The notes under the pieces are model-generated. The model saw nothing but the letters and a program-made list of their open reading frames with translations, was not told the origin of the DNA and made no database searches. This document shows positions 1 to 9,729 of a stretch of 64,000 nt of DNA, piece after piece. Within the stretch, counting starts at the first letter, position 1; every line of letters starts with the position of its first letter. The position numbers and the translations under genes are program-made. This DNA is from SZUA-22 sp963751695 (lineage in GTDB: Bacteria; Bacteroidota; Ignavibacteria; Ignavibacteriales; Melioribacteraceae): NCBI GenBank assembly GCA_963751695.1, contig CAVVVP010000009.1, positions 310,001-374,000 of the forward strand, in the 5' to 3' direction.

Positions 1-500
1 CCAGAAGGGATAGCTGGCTCATATCCTTTTAATCCAATTTTTAACTGATATTTACCCGTTTTCTCTTTTTCAATGAAGGGCAATTCTTCTCTTGGAGGAT
101 TATCATTGAGCAAAAAATCCCAGTCTAGACTTTTAGAAAAGACTTCTAGATCTTTCCCACTATAACCAATTGCATAAAGCGCTCCAATAAGACCACCCAT
201 GCTATTACCCGCAATGTAATCAACCGGAATGTTGAGAGAATCAAGTAATTGAAGAACTCCAACATGAGCAAAACCTTTTGCACCGCCTCCAGCTAAAACT
301 ATTCCAATTTTTGGTCTCTCATTTTTAAACTTTGAAAAAACTTCGGTGATGTGCTTTATCGTTTTTTGATTTACTTCTTTAAGAGAATCAGAGAGTTCTA
401 ATTTCTTTTGCAAACTATCTAAATCTTGACCCCTCGCAGGATTGAATGATAGCAATAGGAAAGTTAATAATATTGAAGAAACAAAGTGGTTTCGAATCAT
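1..500 (-). CDS. Patatin-like phospholipase, N-terminal part (cut by window edge)
   Basis: The reading frame starts at an ATG at 500 on the minus strand and runs off the window at position 1 without a stop. The first 24 residues form a signal peptide ending near PARGQ. From about residue 63 it reads IGIVLAGGGAKGFAHVGVLQ, the glycine-rich oxyanion motif of patatin phospholipases, followed about 30 residues later by GNSMGG, the G-x-S-x-G nucleophile elbow. The catalytic Asp lies beyond the window. In Bacteroidota these exported patatins often precede a surface-antigen (BamA-like) barrel domain, but that part is not visible. It lies 9 bp downstream of the M23 peptidase stop, so the two are probably co-transcribed. 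Family assignment is secure; substrate is unknown. Confidence 0.9.
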   Translation of the reverse strand, partial: MIRNHFVSSILLTFLLLSFNPARGQDLDSLQKKLELSDSLKEVNQKTIKHITEVFSKFKNERPKIGIVLAGGGAKGFAHVGVLQLLDSLNIPVDYIAGNSMGGLIGALYAIGYSGKDLEVFSKSLDWDFLLNDNPPREELPFIEKEKTGKYQLKIGLKGYEPAIPS

Positions 501-509
501 ATTAGAAAA

Positions 510-1349
510 TTAATCCTGATCTTTATAGCCCATTGTTAGCAGCCTTGCTGGATCAAGACGCCTTAAATACCATTGAACACTCCAGTGAAGATGTGGACCT
601 GTTGAACGACCAGTTGTGCCGACTTTTCCAATTATCTGTCCCCTTTTAACACGGTCTCCGTTTTTTACAAGCATTTTACTCAAGTGTAAGTATTGACTAT
701 TCAATCCTTGACCATGATCGAGGAGTATATAGTTGCCTGGATAGAAAAAATTATCTGCTGCAAGTCTTACCACTCCATCTGCCATAGCGTATACTGAAGT
801 TCCTCGTGGTACAGCTATGTCTAGCCCATTATGTCGATTTTTGGGAATGCCATTCAATACCCGCTGACTTCCAAATACGCCAGAAATCCGTCCACCTTTA
901 ATAGGTCTCATAAAACCTGATTTGTAAAGGGCAGTATCAATTTCGCCGATAGGTCTTCTAGCCTCTAATGCTATCTGTCGCTCTCGCTTTAATCTTTTTT
1001 TAAGTGTATCGGATGGAGTGACATAATCACTCTTCATATTGTTAATTTTTTCTGTCTTAAAATTTCTGTCGCCCAAATATATTTTCTTCAATAATACTTT
1101 GCCCTCATTGAATTTGATCTTTAGAATATGTGAACCTTTTTCAGCAGCGTCAAAGCCAAAGCAGAATAAACCCTCCGTTCCGACTTTTAATTCTTGATCA
1201 TTTATACTAGCACTTTTTACAGGGTCGCCATTAGCAATTATTAAAGTGCCGGGTTCAAATTCACCGAAAAAATTAAGTTCTTGGGCATGATAAATTGAAG
1301 ATAAAAATGACAGTATAACCAATAAGGAATAAAAGATTGAAGTTTTCAT
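510..1349 (-). CDS. Exported M23 (LytM-type) zinc endopeptidase
   Basis: A 279-residue protein with an N-terminal signal peptide (cleavage probable after about residue 22). Residues 24-100 look like a small beta-sandwich domain, 110-135 are basic and helical, and residues 145-270 are an M23 peptidase domain. The zinc ligands are visible as H173 and D177 in HNGLD and H255 in GPHLHW; H222 in QYLHLSK and H253 complete the active site. All residues needed for catalysis are present, so it should cleave peptidoglycan cross-bridges in the periplasm. It sits between the TPR kinase (70 bp upstream) and the patatin gene (9 bp downstream), all on the minus strand. The peptide bond it cuts cannot be read from sequence. 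Confidence 0.92.
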   Translation of the reverse strand: MKTSIFYSLLVILSFLSSIYHAQELNFFGEFEPGTLIIANGDPVKSASINDQELKVGTEGLFCFGFDAAEKGSHILKIKFNEGKVLLKKIYLGDRNFKTEKINNMKSDYVTPSDTLKKRLKRERQIALEARRPIGEIDTALYKSGFMRPIKGGRISGVFGSQRVLNGIPKNRHNGLDIAVPRGTSVYAMADGVVRLAADNFFYPGNYILLDHGQGLNSQYLHLSKMLVKNGDRVKRGQIIGKVGTTGRSTGPHLHWSVQWYLRRLDPARLLTMGYKDQD

Positions 1350-1419
1350 ATTTACTTACTCTAAATGATTTTGACTCAAAAAATAGCAATAAAAATATAG
1401 AGTTGTGACTTGCGAGAAA

Positions 1420-3711
1420 TTAATTTACTGAATGGGGTAGATTTATAATAAAAGTAGTTCCATCACCGATTTTACTTTTGACCTCTATAGTACCATTGTT
1501 TTTATCAATAAATTCTTTTGAAAGAATTAATCCTAACCCAGCACCACTTTCTCTAGCAGTACCGTAGGTACTTACCTTTGTCCCAATCTCAAAAAGTTTA
1601 TCAATGCTGTCTTCATCAATGCCTACACCATTATCAGCAACTGAAATTGAGATAAAACCGTTGTTCTCATTAGAGTGGACAAGTATTTCACCCTTTTCAT
1701 GAGTAAACTTAATGGAATTATGAATAAGATTTCTAAGTACAGAAGAGATCATATTTTTATCTGCATGAACAATTATGTCCTCGTTAATATCATTGCTGAA
1801 TGTGATGTGTTTTTTATTCAAATTTTCTTTCAACAATCCATGGACCTCATCAACAACATATTTAACTTTAAAATTTTCTTTTGAAATTTCAATTTTTCCA
1901 ATTTGAACTTCAGCCCAAGCTAGCAAATTATTAAGCAGGGTAATAGTATTCCGGGATATTTGATGAATGTCTTTGCTAATTTCAACTATACTTTCTTTAT
2001 CCATATCCTCTGCATCTTCATCAAGAATCTCTGTTAGACCTGAAAGTGTCCCTAAAGGTCCGCGCAAATCGTGAGCGATCAATGAGAAAAATTTATCTTT
2101 TGTAATATTTAACTTCTGAAGATGAACTTCTGATTGAGCTAGCTTTTCGTTCAAAATATGCTTCTGTCTATATTTTCTGAAGTAGATTACTACTGTTGCT
2201 ATCAATAATAGTGTTATTATTACAAGTGAAATGATAAGGATGGATTGTAGTCTAACGTTAACTTCGGAAAGTTCTTGTTCTTTTTTTAGGAGTTCGATCT
2301 TTTTTTCTTTTTCGGCAGTTTTCTGTCGTGACTCATAATCTGCAAGCATTGCTAGATTCTCAACATTTATTAAACTATCCTTTATTTCAACGTAAAGTTC
2401 AAGATAATTTAATGCACTTGCGTGCATGTTAATTCCTTTATAAGCCTCGGAAGTTGCTTTATATGCCTCTTTGAGAGATTCAAGTGCTCCCGTTTCTTTT
2501 GCGTACTGGATCGACTGATTATAAGCATTTATTGCTGAATTGTAATTCTTTCTTTTGAAATAAACATTCCCCATATTCAGCAATAATTCAGAAAGTTGGA
2601 ATTTTTCCTGACGTTCATTAAAATAATTGAAAGAATTTCGATAGTGTTTTAGAGCCTTTCCTAGTTCACCAGACTTATAAAAACACTCACCAATATTGTT
2701 TTCAGCAACAGCGATTCCTTCTTTATCATTTAATTCTAGATAAATATCCAATGATTTATTGTATGACTCAAGCGCAGATTTAATGTTGCCTTTTTTATTG
2801 TGTACCTCCCCAATATAATTTTCAGTATTTGCGAGAAGATATTGATTGTTAGTTTTCTTGCATATCTCCAATGACTTATTATATTGCTCCAGGGCAAGAT
2901 CAAGATTACCCAGGTACTCATGTGCAGATCCAATAATTAGATAACAGTAAGTCTTTCTTACTTCATCACCAAATTTATCGTAGATCTTTAGGGCAGCGTC
3001 GGCATGCTTAATTGCTTTTTGGTATTCACCCAGTAAGTTGGAATATACAGAACCTAGATTTAAATGGGTGATTGCGATTCTCTCTTGATTTCCAAGTTTT
3101 TCGAATATCTCAAGGGCATGAAGATATGTTGTAACCATTTTTGGTGAATCATTCAAATAAGTATAAGCTTCACCTAAATCACTAAAAATAATTCCAACAG
3201 AAAGAGAGTCATCAAGTTGATTATAAATTGAAAGTGCTTTTTTTAGTTTAACAATTGCAGTGTCTTTTTCTCCAAGATACAGAGATGCATTTCCAAAGCT
3301 TCGAAGTGCCTTAGCCTCGGCTTTCTTATCCCCGACTTTTTTTGAAAGGATTATCGCTTTATTTGCAAATTCAAGTGCTTTGGAAACTTCTCGTAATGAT
3401 AGATTTATACGACCTAAATTATTATAAGCATCAATTTTGCCTTTATTATAACCTAACTCAGCGGCAAGTTCGAATGCTTTATTCGAATACTTAGAAGCTT
3501 CAGCATTCTGCTCAAGCTGAAAGTAAGCCACTGAGATCTCATTTAAAAGATTAACACGGGAATTATCTTTAAATTCATCCAATATTGATAGTAGGCTATC
3601 AACTTTATTTTGGGAAAACAATAAAGAAGAAATGAGTACGATAGTTAATAATGTGTATTTGGTTATTGCACTAATCAAGAGGTTGTCCAATTCTATGAAG
3701 TTTGTTAGCAA
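1420..3711 (-). CDS. TPR-repeat sensor histidine kinase
   Basis: A 763-residue membrane kinase. A hydrophobic N-terminal segment (about residues 17-33) exports a long array of TPR repeats (about 60-440), recognisable from repeated A-x-x-x-x-x-x-A-L-x-x-Y patterns such as ALEQYNKSLEI and ALESYNKSLDI. A coiled coil leads to a transmembrane helix near residue 490. The HisKA H-box FFSLIAHDLRGPLG lies near residue 545 and the ATPase domain follows with N-box NLIHNSIKFT and G-boxes DNGVGID and GAGLGLILSK. There is no receiver domain and no response regulator next door, so its partner is encoded elsewhere. This architecture is common in Bacteroidota. The start is uncertain because no clear ribosome-binding site precedes the ATG at 3711. 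Confidence 0.9.
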   Translation of the reverse strand: MLTNFIELDNLLISAITKYTLLTIVLISSLLFSQNKVDSLLSILDEFKDNSRVNLLNEISVAYFQLEQNAEASKYSNKAFELAAELGYNKGKIDAYNNLGRINLSLREVSKALEFANKAIILSKKVGDKKAEAKALRSFGNASLYLGEKDTAIVKLKKALSIYNQLDDSLSVGIIFSDLGEAYTYLNDSPKMVTTYLHALEIFEKLGNQERIAITHLNLGSVYSNLLGEYQKAIKHADAALKIYDKFGDEVRKTYCYLIIGSAHEYLGNLDLALEQYNKSLEICKKTNNQYLLANTENYIGEVHNKKGNIKSALESYNKSLDIYLELNDKEGIAVAENNIGECFYKSGELGKALKHYRNSFNYFNERQEKFQLSELLLNMGNVYFKRKNYNSAINAYNQSIQYAKETGALESLKEAYKATSEAYKGINMHASALNYLELYVEIKDSLINVENLAMLADYESRQKTAEKEKKIELLKKEQELSEVNVRLQSILIISLVIITLLLIATVVIYFRKYRQKHILNEKLAQSEVHLQKLNITKDKFFSLIAHDLRGPLGTLSGLTEILDEDAEDMDKESIVEISKDIHQISRNTITLLNNLLAWAEVQIGKIEISKENFKVKYVVDEVHGLLKENLNKKHITFSNDINEDIIVHADKNMISSVLRNLIHNSIKFTHEKGEILVHSNENNGFISISVADNGVGIDEDSIDKLFEIGTKVSTYGTARESGAGLGLILSKEFIDKNNGTIEVKSKIGDGTTFIINLPHSVN

Positions 3712-3796
3712 AGATAAAAATTTTGTTTAGTAATGTATCAGATTTTAATAACATTTTATACCATAAATTAAATAGTCGTGTTTTCTTTAATATAAT

Positions 3797-4744
3797 TTAA
3801 AACTCTCCTAAATATCTTCCGCTAAATCTACGATAAACTTTTCTGAATCCATCTCCATAAGTTTTATCTGGATCATCTTTTAATTGTTTTATAATGTTCT
3901 GAGCATCAGTTGAATAATCGGACTTCAAATAAGTATATGAAATAAAATTACAACTTCCTTCTTCTAATTGAGAAGAAAGTTTATGCGTGACATTTTCACT
4001 GATCCATACATGCATTAGCTCGTGAGCAATTGTTGACTCAACATACTTTGCTGGAATCTTATTAAGCACAAAAATCTTGTATGATTTGTTTACCTTAATA
4101 TCAGATCCGTTGCTTGTTTTAAGAATTTCGATCTGGCAGTATCCTCGTGCAGAATTTGAATAATTTCTGTCAGAAATATCTTTCAGCTTGATCCTATCCA
4201 CTGCAAAAATTTTAACATTTTTCAAATCTAGTATCAGTCCATAATTCTTAAGTTGAGTAATAATTTTTTGAAGAGATATTGAATATTGAGCTTCTGTTGT
4301 GACTGCTTTTCCTTTGCAAATATTACATATTTTTCTTCCGTCGGAGTAGGTCACACCCCCTTTAGATGTTTTTTGCGAGATTAGCATATTACAATTATCA
4401 CATCTATGCAATTCTTTTTCATGATGAGGATGATATTTTAATCCATAAAGATCTGTTTGATATTTTCCATCCATAGGTTGAGAACAAACATCACACTTCG
4501 GGGCTACAAAAGTAACAAAACAATTTGAATCGAAATATTTACCATCGTTTTTGTAATAATTTCCATTTATCGGTTTATTACATTTTGAACATGTAAAATG
4601 TTTTGGGTGGAAAGACCTTCCATCTATTACAATATACTCACCAATAATTTTCTTTTTACAGTTAAAGCACTTTATATCCTGGGCGAAAGATAGGGGTGAT
4701 TGCGTTAAAACTAAGAATAATAAGAAGAAAAAGAACTTCCTCAT
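3797..4744 (-). CDS. Exported LIM-domain DA1-like zinc metallopeptidase
   Basis: I place the start at the ATG at 4744, giving 315 residues, because it directly begins a signal peptide (MRKFFFFLLFLVLT, cleavage near SFAQ); the longer frame from 4786 would put 14 odd residues in front of it. After the signal come zinc-finger units of LIM type with C-x2-C pairs (CFNC, CSKC, CDVC, CDNC, CNIC) spaced as in tandem LIM domains. The C-terminal half holds AHELMHVWISEN followed 16 residues later by EEGSCNFISYTYL, which matches the HExxH and E-E-G layout of the plant DA1 peptidase domain. The role is presumably periplasmic or surface proteolysis; the target is unknown. It is a lone gene, divergent from the lipoprotein gene at 4935. 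Confidence 0.8.
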   Translation of the reverse strand: MRKFFFFLLFLVLTQSPLSFAQDIKCFNCKKKIIGEYIVIDGRSFHPKHFTCSKCNKPINGNYYKNDGKYFDSNCFVTFVAPKCDVCSQPMDGKYQTDLYGLKYHPHHEKELHRCDNCNMLISQKTSKGGVTYSDGRKICNICKGKAVTTEAQYSISLQKIITQLKNYGLILDLKNVKIFAVDRIKLKDISDRNYSNSARGYCQIEILKTSNGSDIKVNKSYKIFVLNKIPAKYVESTIAHELMHVWISENVTHKLSSQLEEGSCNFISYTYLKSDYSTDAQNIIKQLKDDPDKTYGDGFRKVYRRFSGRYLGEF

Positions 4745-4934
4745 TCCACTTCTTTGAAATATTTGATTGGCCGGGATATAATTCATTATTCTATAGTTAA
4801 AACTGTAAAAAAGACTTTTATGGCTTAAAAATTGATATAATATAGTAGTATATCAAAAAGTGTGCTAATAATTGAGAGATGTATTTTCAATATCAATTTG
4901 TCGTACACAAAAAATAATTATGAGGTAAAATAGG

Positions 4935-5813
4935 ATGATATCAAAAAAAAGTATCTCTTTTCTTTTCATCTCAATCTTAATATTTAGCTGTGACTCAGAT
5001 AGTCCCACTAGCACTTTCAATCATGGAGATATAGATGCTAATGGAACTATACTTATTGATCATAATGATGCTACAATCACTTCAATTAACGAACAAGAAA
5101 TTTTCCTTGCAAAACAAAAACTTCATATTGCTTATGGTCACACATCTCATGGAAGTCAGATAACAAGTGGAATGCAAGGTCTGGTTAACTTTAGAGGTGA
5201 ACAATTTACCTTCAATAATGGTGGTACAAATGGAGCGTTAGACCTTAGAGACAGACCATTTTCAGGTGCTAGTGATCTTGGTAATCCAAACAGAACTGAA
5301 TGGGCAATTTCAACAAGAAATTATCTAGACGCTCATCCAGAAGTGAATGTAATAATTTGGTCTTGGTGTGGACAAGTCAGTTCAGCTAAAGAAGAAGATA
5401 TTGATACATATCTTGATCTAATGAATAATCTTGAAATGGACTTTCCCAATGTTCATTTTGTATATATGACCGGACATTTAGATGGAAGCGGAAAAGACGG
5501 CAATCTAAACCAGAGAAATGAACAAATTAGAGCATTCTGTGAAGTGAATAACAAAATTTTATATGATTTTGCTGACATCGAATCATATTGTCCAGACGGA
5601 CATACAAACTATATGGAACTTTTGGCTAACGATAACTGTGATTATGACAGTGACGGAGATGGTTCTCGAGATGCGAATTGGGCTGTTGCTTGGCAGAATA
5701 ATCATCCAGAAGATATAGATTGGTATAACTGCAGTTCTGCTCATAGCCAATCACTAAATGCAAATAGAAAAGCATACGCAGCTTGGAAACTATGGGTAAG
5801 TTTAGTCAAATAA
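4935..5813 (+). CDS. Lipoprotein of unknown function, possibly SGNH-hydrolase-like
   Basis: A 292-residue protein with a lipoprotein signal peptide ending in the lipobox LIFSC (Cys19). I do not recognise the family with certainty. The region IAYGHTSHGSQI near residue 67, a middle strand VIIWSWCGQ, and a C-terminal SSAHSQSLNANRKAYAAWKLW-type segment are arranged like the nucleophile block and the final Asp-x-x-His helix of SGNH-fold esterases, but the classical GDSL signature is absent. A calcium-loop-like stretch DYDSDGDGSRD lies near residue 235. The gene stands alone between a divergent metallopeptidase gene and a convergent helicase gene. A weak ribosome-binding site (GAGG) precedes the ATG. 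Confidence 0.6.
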   Translation: MISKKSISFLFISILIFSCDSDSPTSTFNHGDIDANGTILIDHNDATITSINEQEIFLAKQKLHIAYGHTSHGSQITSGMQGLVNFRGEQFTFNNGGTNGALDLRDRPFSGASDLGNPNRTEWAISTRNYLDAHPEVNVIIWSWCGQVSSAKEEDIDTYLDLMNNLEMDFPNVHFVYMTGHLDGSGKDGNLNQRNEQIRAFCEVNNKILYDFADIESYCPDGHTNYMELLANDNCDYDSDGDGSRDANWAVAWQNNHPEDIDWYNCSSAHSQSLNANRKAYAAWKLWVSLVK

Positions 5814-5896
5814 TTTTGTATTAATTTTACTTTAAAAAAAATTCAGTCAAATGGCCGAGTTTTTATTGTTTAATATCGATATTGGAATTCTAAGGT

Positions 5897-7184
5897 TTAA
5901 ACTCTTCCATTGTTAGTCCAAATTTTTCTTGATTTGGTTTTTCTCCCTCTCGATTTTGTGTTTGCTTGAATGGAGTATTTTTTAGCCTTAGTGTTTCTCA
6001 GATTCGGTTTTTTAATAGACTGCTTAGGTATAACATTATCTATTCCATTTGAAACAAATGGGTGATCTACTTCGACGGGGATTTCTAATGATATCAATTT
6101 CTGAATTTCCTTTAAATAGGATAGCTCTTCTGTTTCACAAAGTGAAATAGCTACTCCATCCAATCCGGCTCTTCCTGTCCGACCTATTCTATGAACATAT
6201 GTCTCCGGTATATTTGGGATATCAAAATTAATAACATGTGAAAGTTCATCTATGTCAATTCCTCGAGCAGCGATATCAGTTGCCACTAATACTCTAATCT
6301 GTTTAGTCTTAAAATTATATAACGCGCGCTGTCGCGCATTCTGAGATTTATTTCCGTGTATAGCTTGAGCGAGAATATTAACTTTGTTTTAAAAACTTCA
6401 CTACTTTGTCAGCTCCATGCTTTGTACGTGTAAATACAAGCGCTGTTTCTATTGATTTATCTTTCAATAAGTGAATCAGTAGATCCCTCTTTTGGGATTT
6501 ATCAACAAAATAGATTTTTTGCTTAATTGCTTCCACCGTTGGAGATTCAGGGGTAACTTCAATTTTAACAGGATCATTTAAAATTGTTCTTGAGAGCTTA
6601 ACAATTTCTGGCGGCATCGTTGCTGAAAAAAACAGTGATTGTCTTTTAACTGGCAATTTAGAAATTATCTTTTTGACGTCATTTATGAATCCCATATCTA
6701 ACATTCGGTCAGCTTCATCAAGAACAAATAGTTCTACGTGATTTAGAATAATATAGTTTTGATTTATTAGGTCTAACAATCTACCTGGAGTAGCAATAAG
6801 AACATCCACCCCTCTTAAGATTTTATCTGTTTGTGCTTTTTGACGAACTCCTCCGAAAACGACTACGCTTTTTAGGTCGGTATATTTACCGTAAGTTGAA
6901 AAACTATCTCCAATCTGAATAGCAAGTTCTCTTGTTGGTGTAACTATTAAAGAACGAATAGTTCTTTTTCTATAACCAGCTTTCTGGTCACTTTGCAGCA
7001 TCTGTAAAATAGGGACAGCAAATGCAGCAGTCTTGCCGGTACCAGTTTGCGCACAGCCAAGAAGATCCTTCTTTTTGAGTATTACAGGAATTGCTTGTTT
7101 CTGAATAGGAGTTGGAACTCTATAACCCTCTTCGGACAAAGCTTTTTGAATTGGCTTAATAAGATTGATTTTTGAGAATGACAT
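5897..7184 (-). pseudogene. rhlE: DEAD-box RNA helicase, RhlE-like, split by one frameshift
   Basis: Two reading frames make one helicase. The N-terminal frame (7184 to 6378) carries the Q motif, AQTGTGKT, PTRELA, TPGR, DEAD (as LDEADRMLDMGF) and SAT. The C-terminal frame (6286 to 5897 from its first ATG, but open from about 6393) continues with AIHGNKSQNARQR, VATDIAARGID and HRIGRTGRAG, ending in a basic tail. Dropping the single C of the minus-strand stretch AAAACAAAG at about 6388-6396 joins them as VVKFLK-KVNILAQAIHGN, exactly the length expected between the motifs. So a one-base insertion, or a sequencing error, breaks an otherwise complete gene of about 425 residues. The family normally unwinds RNA in ribosome assembly and mRNA decay. 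Confidence 0.88.
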
Positions 7185-7420
7185 GAATTGATTATCCTTA
7201 TAAAATATTCTGTTAAAAGTTTATTATGCTCTGGATCAGCGATTGGATGAATGAATATCTTATAAGAAATTACAAACAAAGGTAAGAAACTGAATCATTA
7301 CAAATAATTACAAGTCAAATTTAACCTATTTATTTGTCATGTCAAAGAGAAGTTATTTTCATGTAAAGGTAGAAAAATAAAATGAGAAAAAATATTTATT
7401 CAATACTTAGGCTTTATTAC

Positions 7421-8641
7421 TCACCAGTTCTCATCAATTATTCCGTAATGCCTTCCAAACCAATAGTTTCGAATCATGGCTGAAGCAATACCTTCCTCCT
7501 CTGATTCTACTAGTATTTCTCCATCTTTTGTTGGAATTTTGAACTCTCTTGACTTACGCTCAAATCCCCACATATCTTTTATCTCTTGATTAAATTTTTC
7601 GTTAAAGACATCTTCTCCTGAAAGTACTTGATAAACCATAATAAACCAAATATCTCCTTCAAAGCTAAAATCGTGATTTTGCCAATCATACCAATGTCGG
7701 TTTAAGTTCATTTTATATTTGATAAGTAAAGATCTATCTTGTTCAAATCTCATAAGCATGTACAATGATCTTGCAGCGTGATAATCATCACCTGGATTTC
7801 TCCATTCAGGTGGCCAAATAATTTTTGATTTTATTTGATGATCATCGTATTGATAGCGATCGATAAGCATATGATATGCGGCATTATATCTTTCTTTCTT
7901 TGTTATCTTATATGCAACTTTAAGTCCCATCAGCATTTCTAATGAGTTTAAAGCTTGGTGGGGGAGGTCGGGACAGAAGTTTCCCCATAAAGTCATTTTA
8001 CCATCAAGATCAGTAAGTTTAAAATTGTTGTCAACTATTCTTCCCATAAAACGATCTAAAACGTCAGCTACTTTTTGTTTGTATTCTTCATCAGCACAGA
8101 ATTCCCAGTACGTTCCTAGTCCGTAACATATCGAAGTAAATTTATCTGCGCTAAGATCACCTAACCATCTATAACCAGGCATTGATGAGGACTTATGCCA
8201 TTCTGGATACCATAATACTTCTTCATGCCAAAGAGGTTCATCAGTTCTATTAAAGCTACGGGCAAATAAACCGGGGACTCCTGTCACTTTTTCAAGTTTC
8301 ACTATTCCTTCGAAAATCTGATTCGCAACTTTTCTATCTTCCTCATCTTTTGTCAAAAAATATTTATGTGAGTAAGCGGCCAGCATTTCTGATGTTGCAT
8401 CTAGACAATCTGCTTGAGAACCAACAATAGGTTGCTCCAATCCTGCAGGAGGAAAAATAACATGCTGCATTATTGTTCCCTCATTCCAATGATTACCCAG
8501 GATGAGTTTATCATACATACTTACTTTTACATGAAGAGGATCAGTTTTTTTGGGAAACTCATTAACTTTTTGAGCAATAACAATGTTACTTACCAAAAGA
8601 GTAACAATTAGTAATAATCTGCAATAAATCATATGAGACAT
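7421..8641 (-). CDS. Exported alpha/alpha-barrel protein, glycosidase-like, function unknown
   Basis: A 406-residue protein. The ATG at 8641 has an AAAGGAG ribosome-binding site 7 bases upstream, and residues 4-24 form a signal peptide ending near VIAQK. The mature part is mostly helical and rich in Trp and Tyr, with repeated helix pairs and motifs such as ATSEMLAAYSHKYF, SICYGLGTYWEFC and HQALNSLEMLMGLKVAY. This is the look of the (alpha/alpha)6 barrels used by many glycoside hydrolases and polysaccharide lyases, but I cannot name a family or catalytic residues. It lies 27 bp downstream of the FGE-like gene, so the two form a small exported operon. Confidence 0.6.
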   Translation of the reverse strand: MSHMIYCRLLLIVTLLVSNIVIAQKVNEFPKKTDPLHVKVSMYDKLILGNHWNEGTIMQHVIFPPAGLEQPIVGSQADCLDATSEMLAAYSHKYFLTKDEEDRKVANQIFEGIVKLEKVTGVPGLFARSFNRTDEPLWHEEVLWYPEWHKSSSMPGYRWLGDLSADKFTSICYGLGTYWEFCADEEYKQKVADVLDRFMGRIVDNNFKLTDLDGKMTLWGNFCPDLPHQALNSLEMLMGLKVAYKITKKERYNAAYHMLIDRYQYDDHQIKSKIIWPPEWRNPGDDYHAARSLYMLMRFEQDRSLLIKYKMNLNRHWYDWQNHDFSFEGDIWFIMVYQVLSGEDVFNEKFNQEIKDMWGFERKSREFKIPTKDGEILVESEEEGIASAMIRNYWFGRHYGIIDENW

Positions 8642-8668
8642 GATTTCTCCTTTAATATCCTTATAAAG

Positions 8669-9361
8669 TTATTCGACATCTTGAACACATCTAAAACCTA
8701 CAAAATAGCGACTTGTTTTATTTGGTAACAAATAGTACCTCTGAGTTGTCCTAACAAATGAGTGATTGTTAAAATTAGAACCACCTCGCATTACTTTATA
8801 TTTTTCTCCATATTGTTCCATGGGAACATCATTACCTGGATAAGGTTGATACCAATCCGATGTCCATTCCCAGACACTTCCAGCCATATCAATACATCCA
8901 TACGGACTTTCAGGCAGAGCTATCGCACTTCCTCTGGGATCACGAGACTCCCATGCTACAAAGGTTTCATCGTAAGTATTACCCCAAGGAAATATTCTAC
9001 CATCAGTACCTCGCGCAGCTTTCTCCCACTCTTTTTCAGTTGGTAATCGCATACCTAAAGATTTCGCATATGCATTTGCTTGTTCCCAGTTTACAACAGC
9101 GGGAGAGTTTTCTCTACCTGCAGGAATATTAAAATCTGGATCGAATCTGGCAAATTCTGAATTACTTACCTCGTACTTGTCAATAAAAAATGCATCTGTA
9201 TATGCAATTTGTACAGGTCTTTCGTCCGGATCTCCATATTTACTTCCCATAATGAAATTTCCTTTAGGTACGTACACCATTCCATCGGGAGGATTTGGCT
9301 GGGCATTATTTACGAAAGCTAAGAATATAAAAAAGAATAGAATAGCGACTACAGCTCTCAT
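8669..9361 (-). CDS. Exported formylglycine-generating-enzyme-like (SUMF1-fold) protein
   Basis: A 230-residue protein preceded by an AAGGAGA ribosome-binding site. A signal peptide covers about residues 1-19. The rest is one FGE/SUMF1 domain: MVYVPKGNFIMGS at the start, LPTEKEWEKAARG, FPWGN, MAGSVWEWTSDWY, MRGGSNFNN and finally FVGFRCV. The catalytic Cys pair of true formylglycine-generating enzymes is not seen in the region after RGGS (NFNNHSFVRTTQRYYLL), so it is more likely a non-sulfatase member of the family acting as a binding or scaffold domain. It precedes the exported barrel protein by 27 bp in one operon. Domain assignment is firm; activity is not. Confidence 0.85.
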   Translation of the reverse strand: MRAVVAILFFFIFLAFVNNAQPNPPDGMVYVPKGNFIMGSKYGDPDERPVQIAYTDAFFIDKYEVSNSEFARFDPDFNIPAGRENSPAVVNWEQANAYAKSLGMRLPTEKEWEKAARGTDGRIFPWGNTYDETFVAWESRDPRGSAIALPESPYGCIDMAGSVWEWTSDWYQPYPGNDVPMEQYGEKYKVMRGGSNFNNHSFVRTTQRYYLLPNKTSRYFVGFRCVQDVE

Positions 9362-9528
9362 TTGAGAATCTCCTTTTTAGCTTTAAAAGAAATAATTAAT
9401 AATTATACAAACTTCGGTATTCTTTATCATTTTAAAATCTTAATTAGATCATTCACAGAATAATCAAAATTTTTCTAATTATAAAGGTGAGATTAAATCC
9501 GTTTACTTCTCAATAAATATTTAAAACA

Positions 9529-9729
9529 CTATGCTTCATCTTCATAATGAAAAATATCCTCTACTGAAGCTTTAAAGAGTCTGGCAATTTTAAATGCCAA
9601 AGGTAAGCTAGGATCAAATTTACCTTTTTCAATAGCGTTGATAGTCTGACGTGAAACTTCAAGGACATTTGCTAATTGAGCTTGGGTCCAATCCCGCTCT
9701 GCACGAAGTACCTTTAATCGATTTTTCAT
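9529..9729 (-). CDS. XRE-family helix-turn-helix regulator
   Basis: A 66-residue single-domain repressor. The helix-turn-helix is clear: WTQAQLANVLEVSRQTINAIE at residues 14-34 has the recognition helix SRQTINAIEKGK typical of the family. It overlaps the upstream membrane-protein gene by the 4 bases ATGA, so translation is coupled. Small regulators of this type commonly pair with a short membrane protein and control their own operon; the inverted repeat ACTTGACT/AGTCAAGT over the operon promoter (10172-10211) is a reasonable operator candidate. Confidence 0.9.
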   Translation of the reverse strand: MKNRLKVLRAERDWTQAQLANVLEVSRQTINAIEKGKFDPSLPLAFKIARLFKASVEDIFHYEDEA

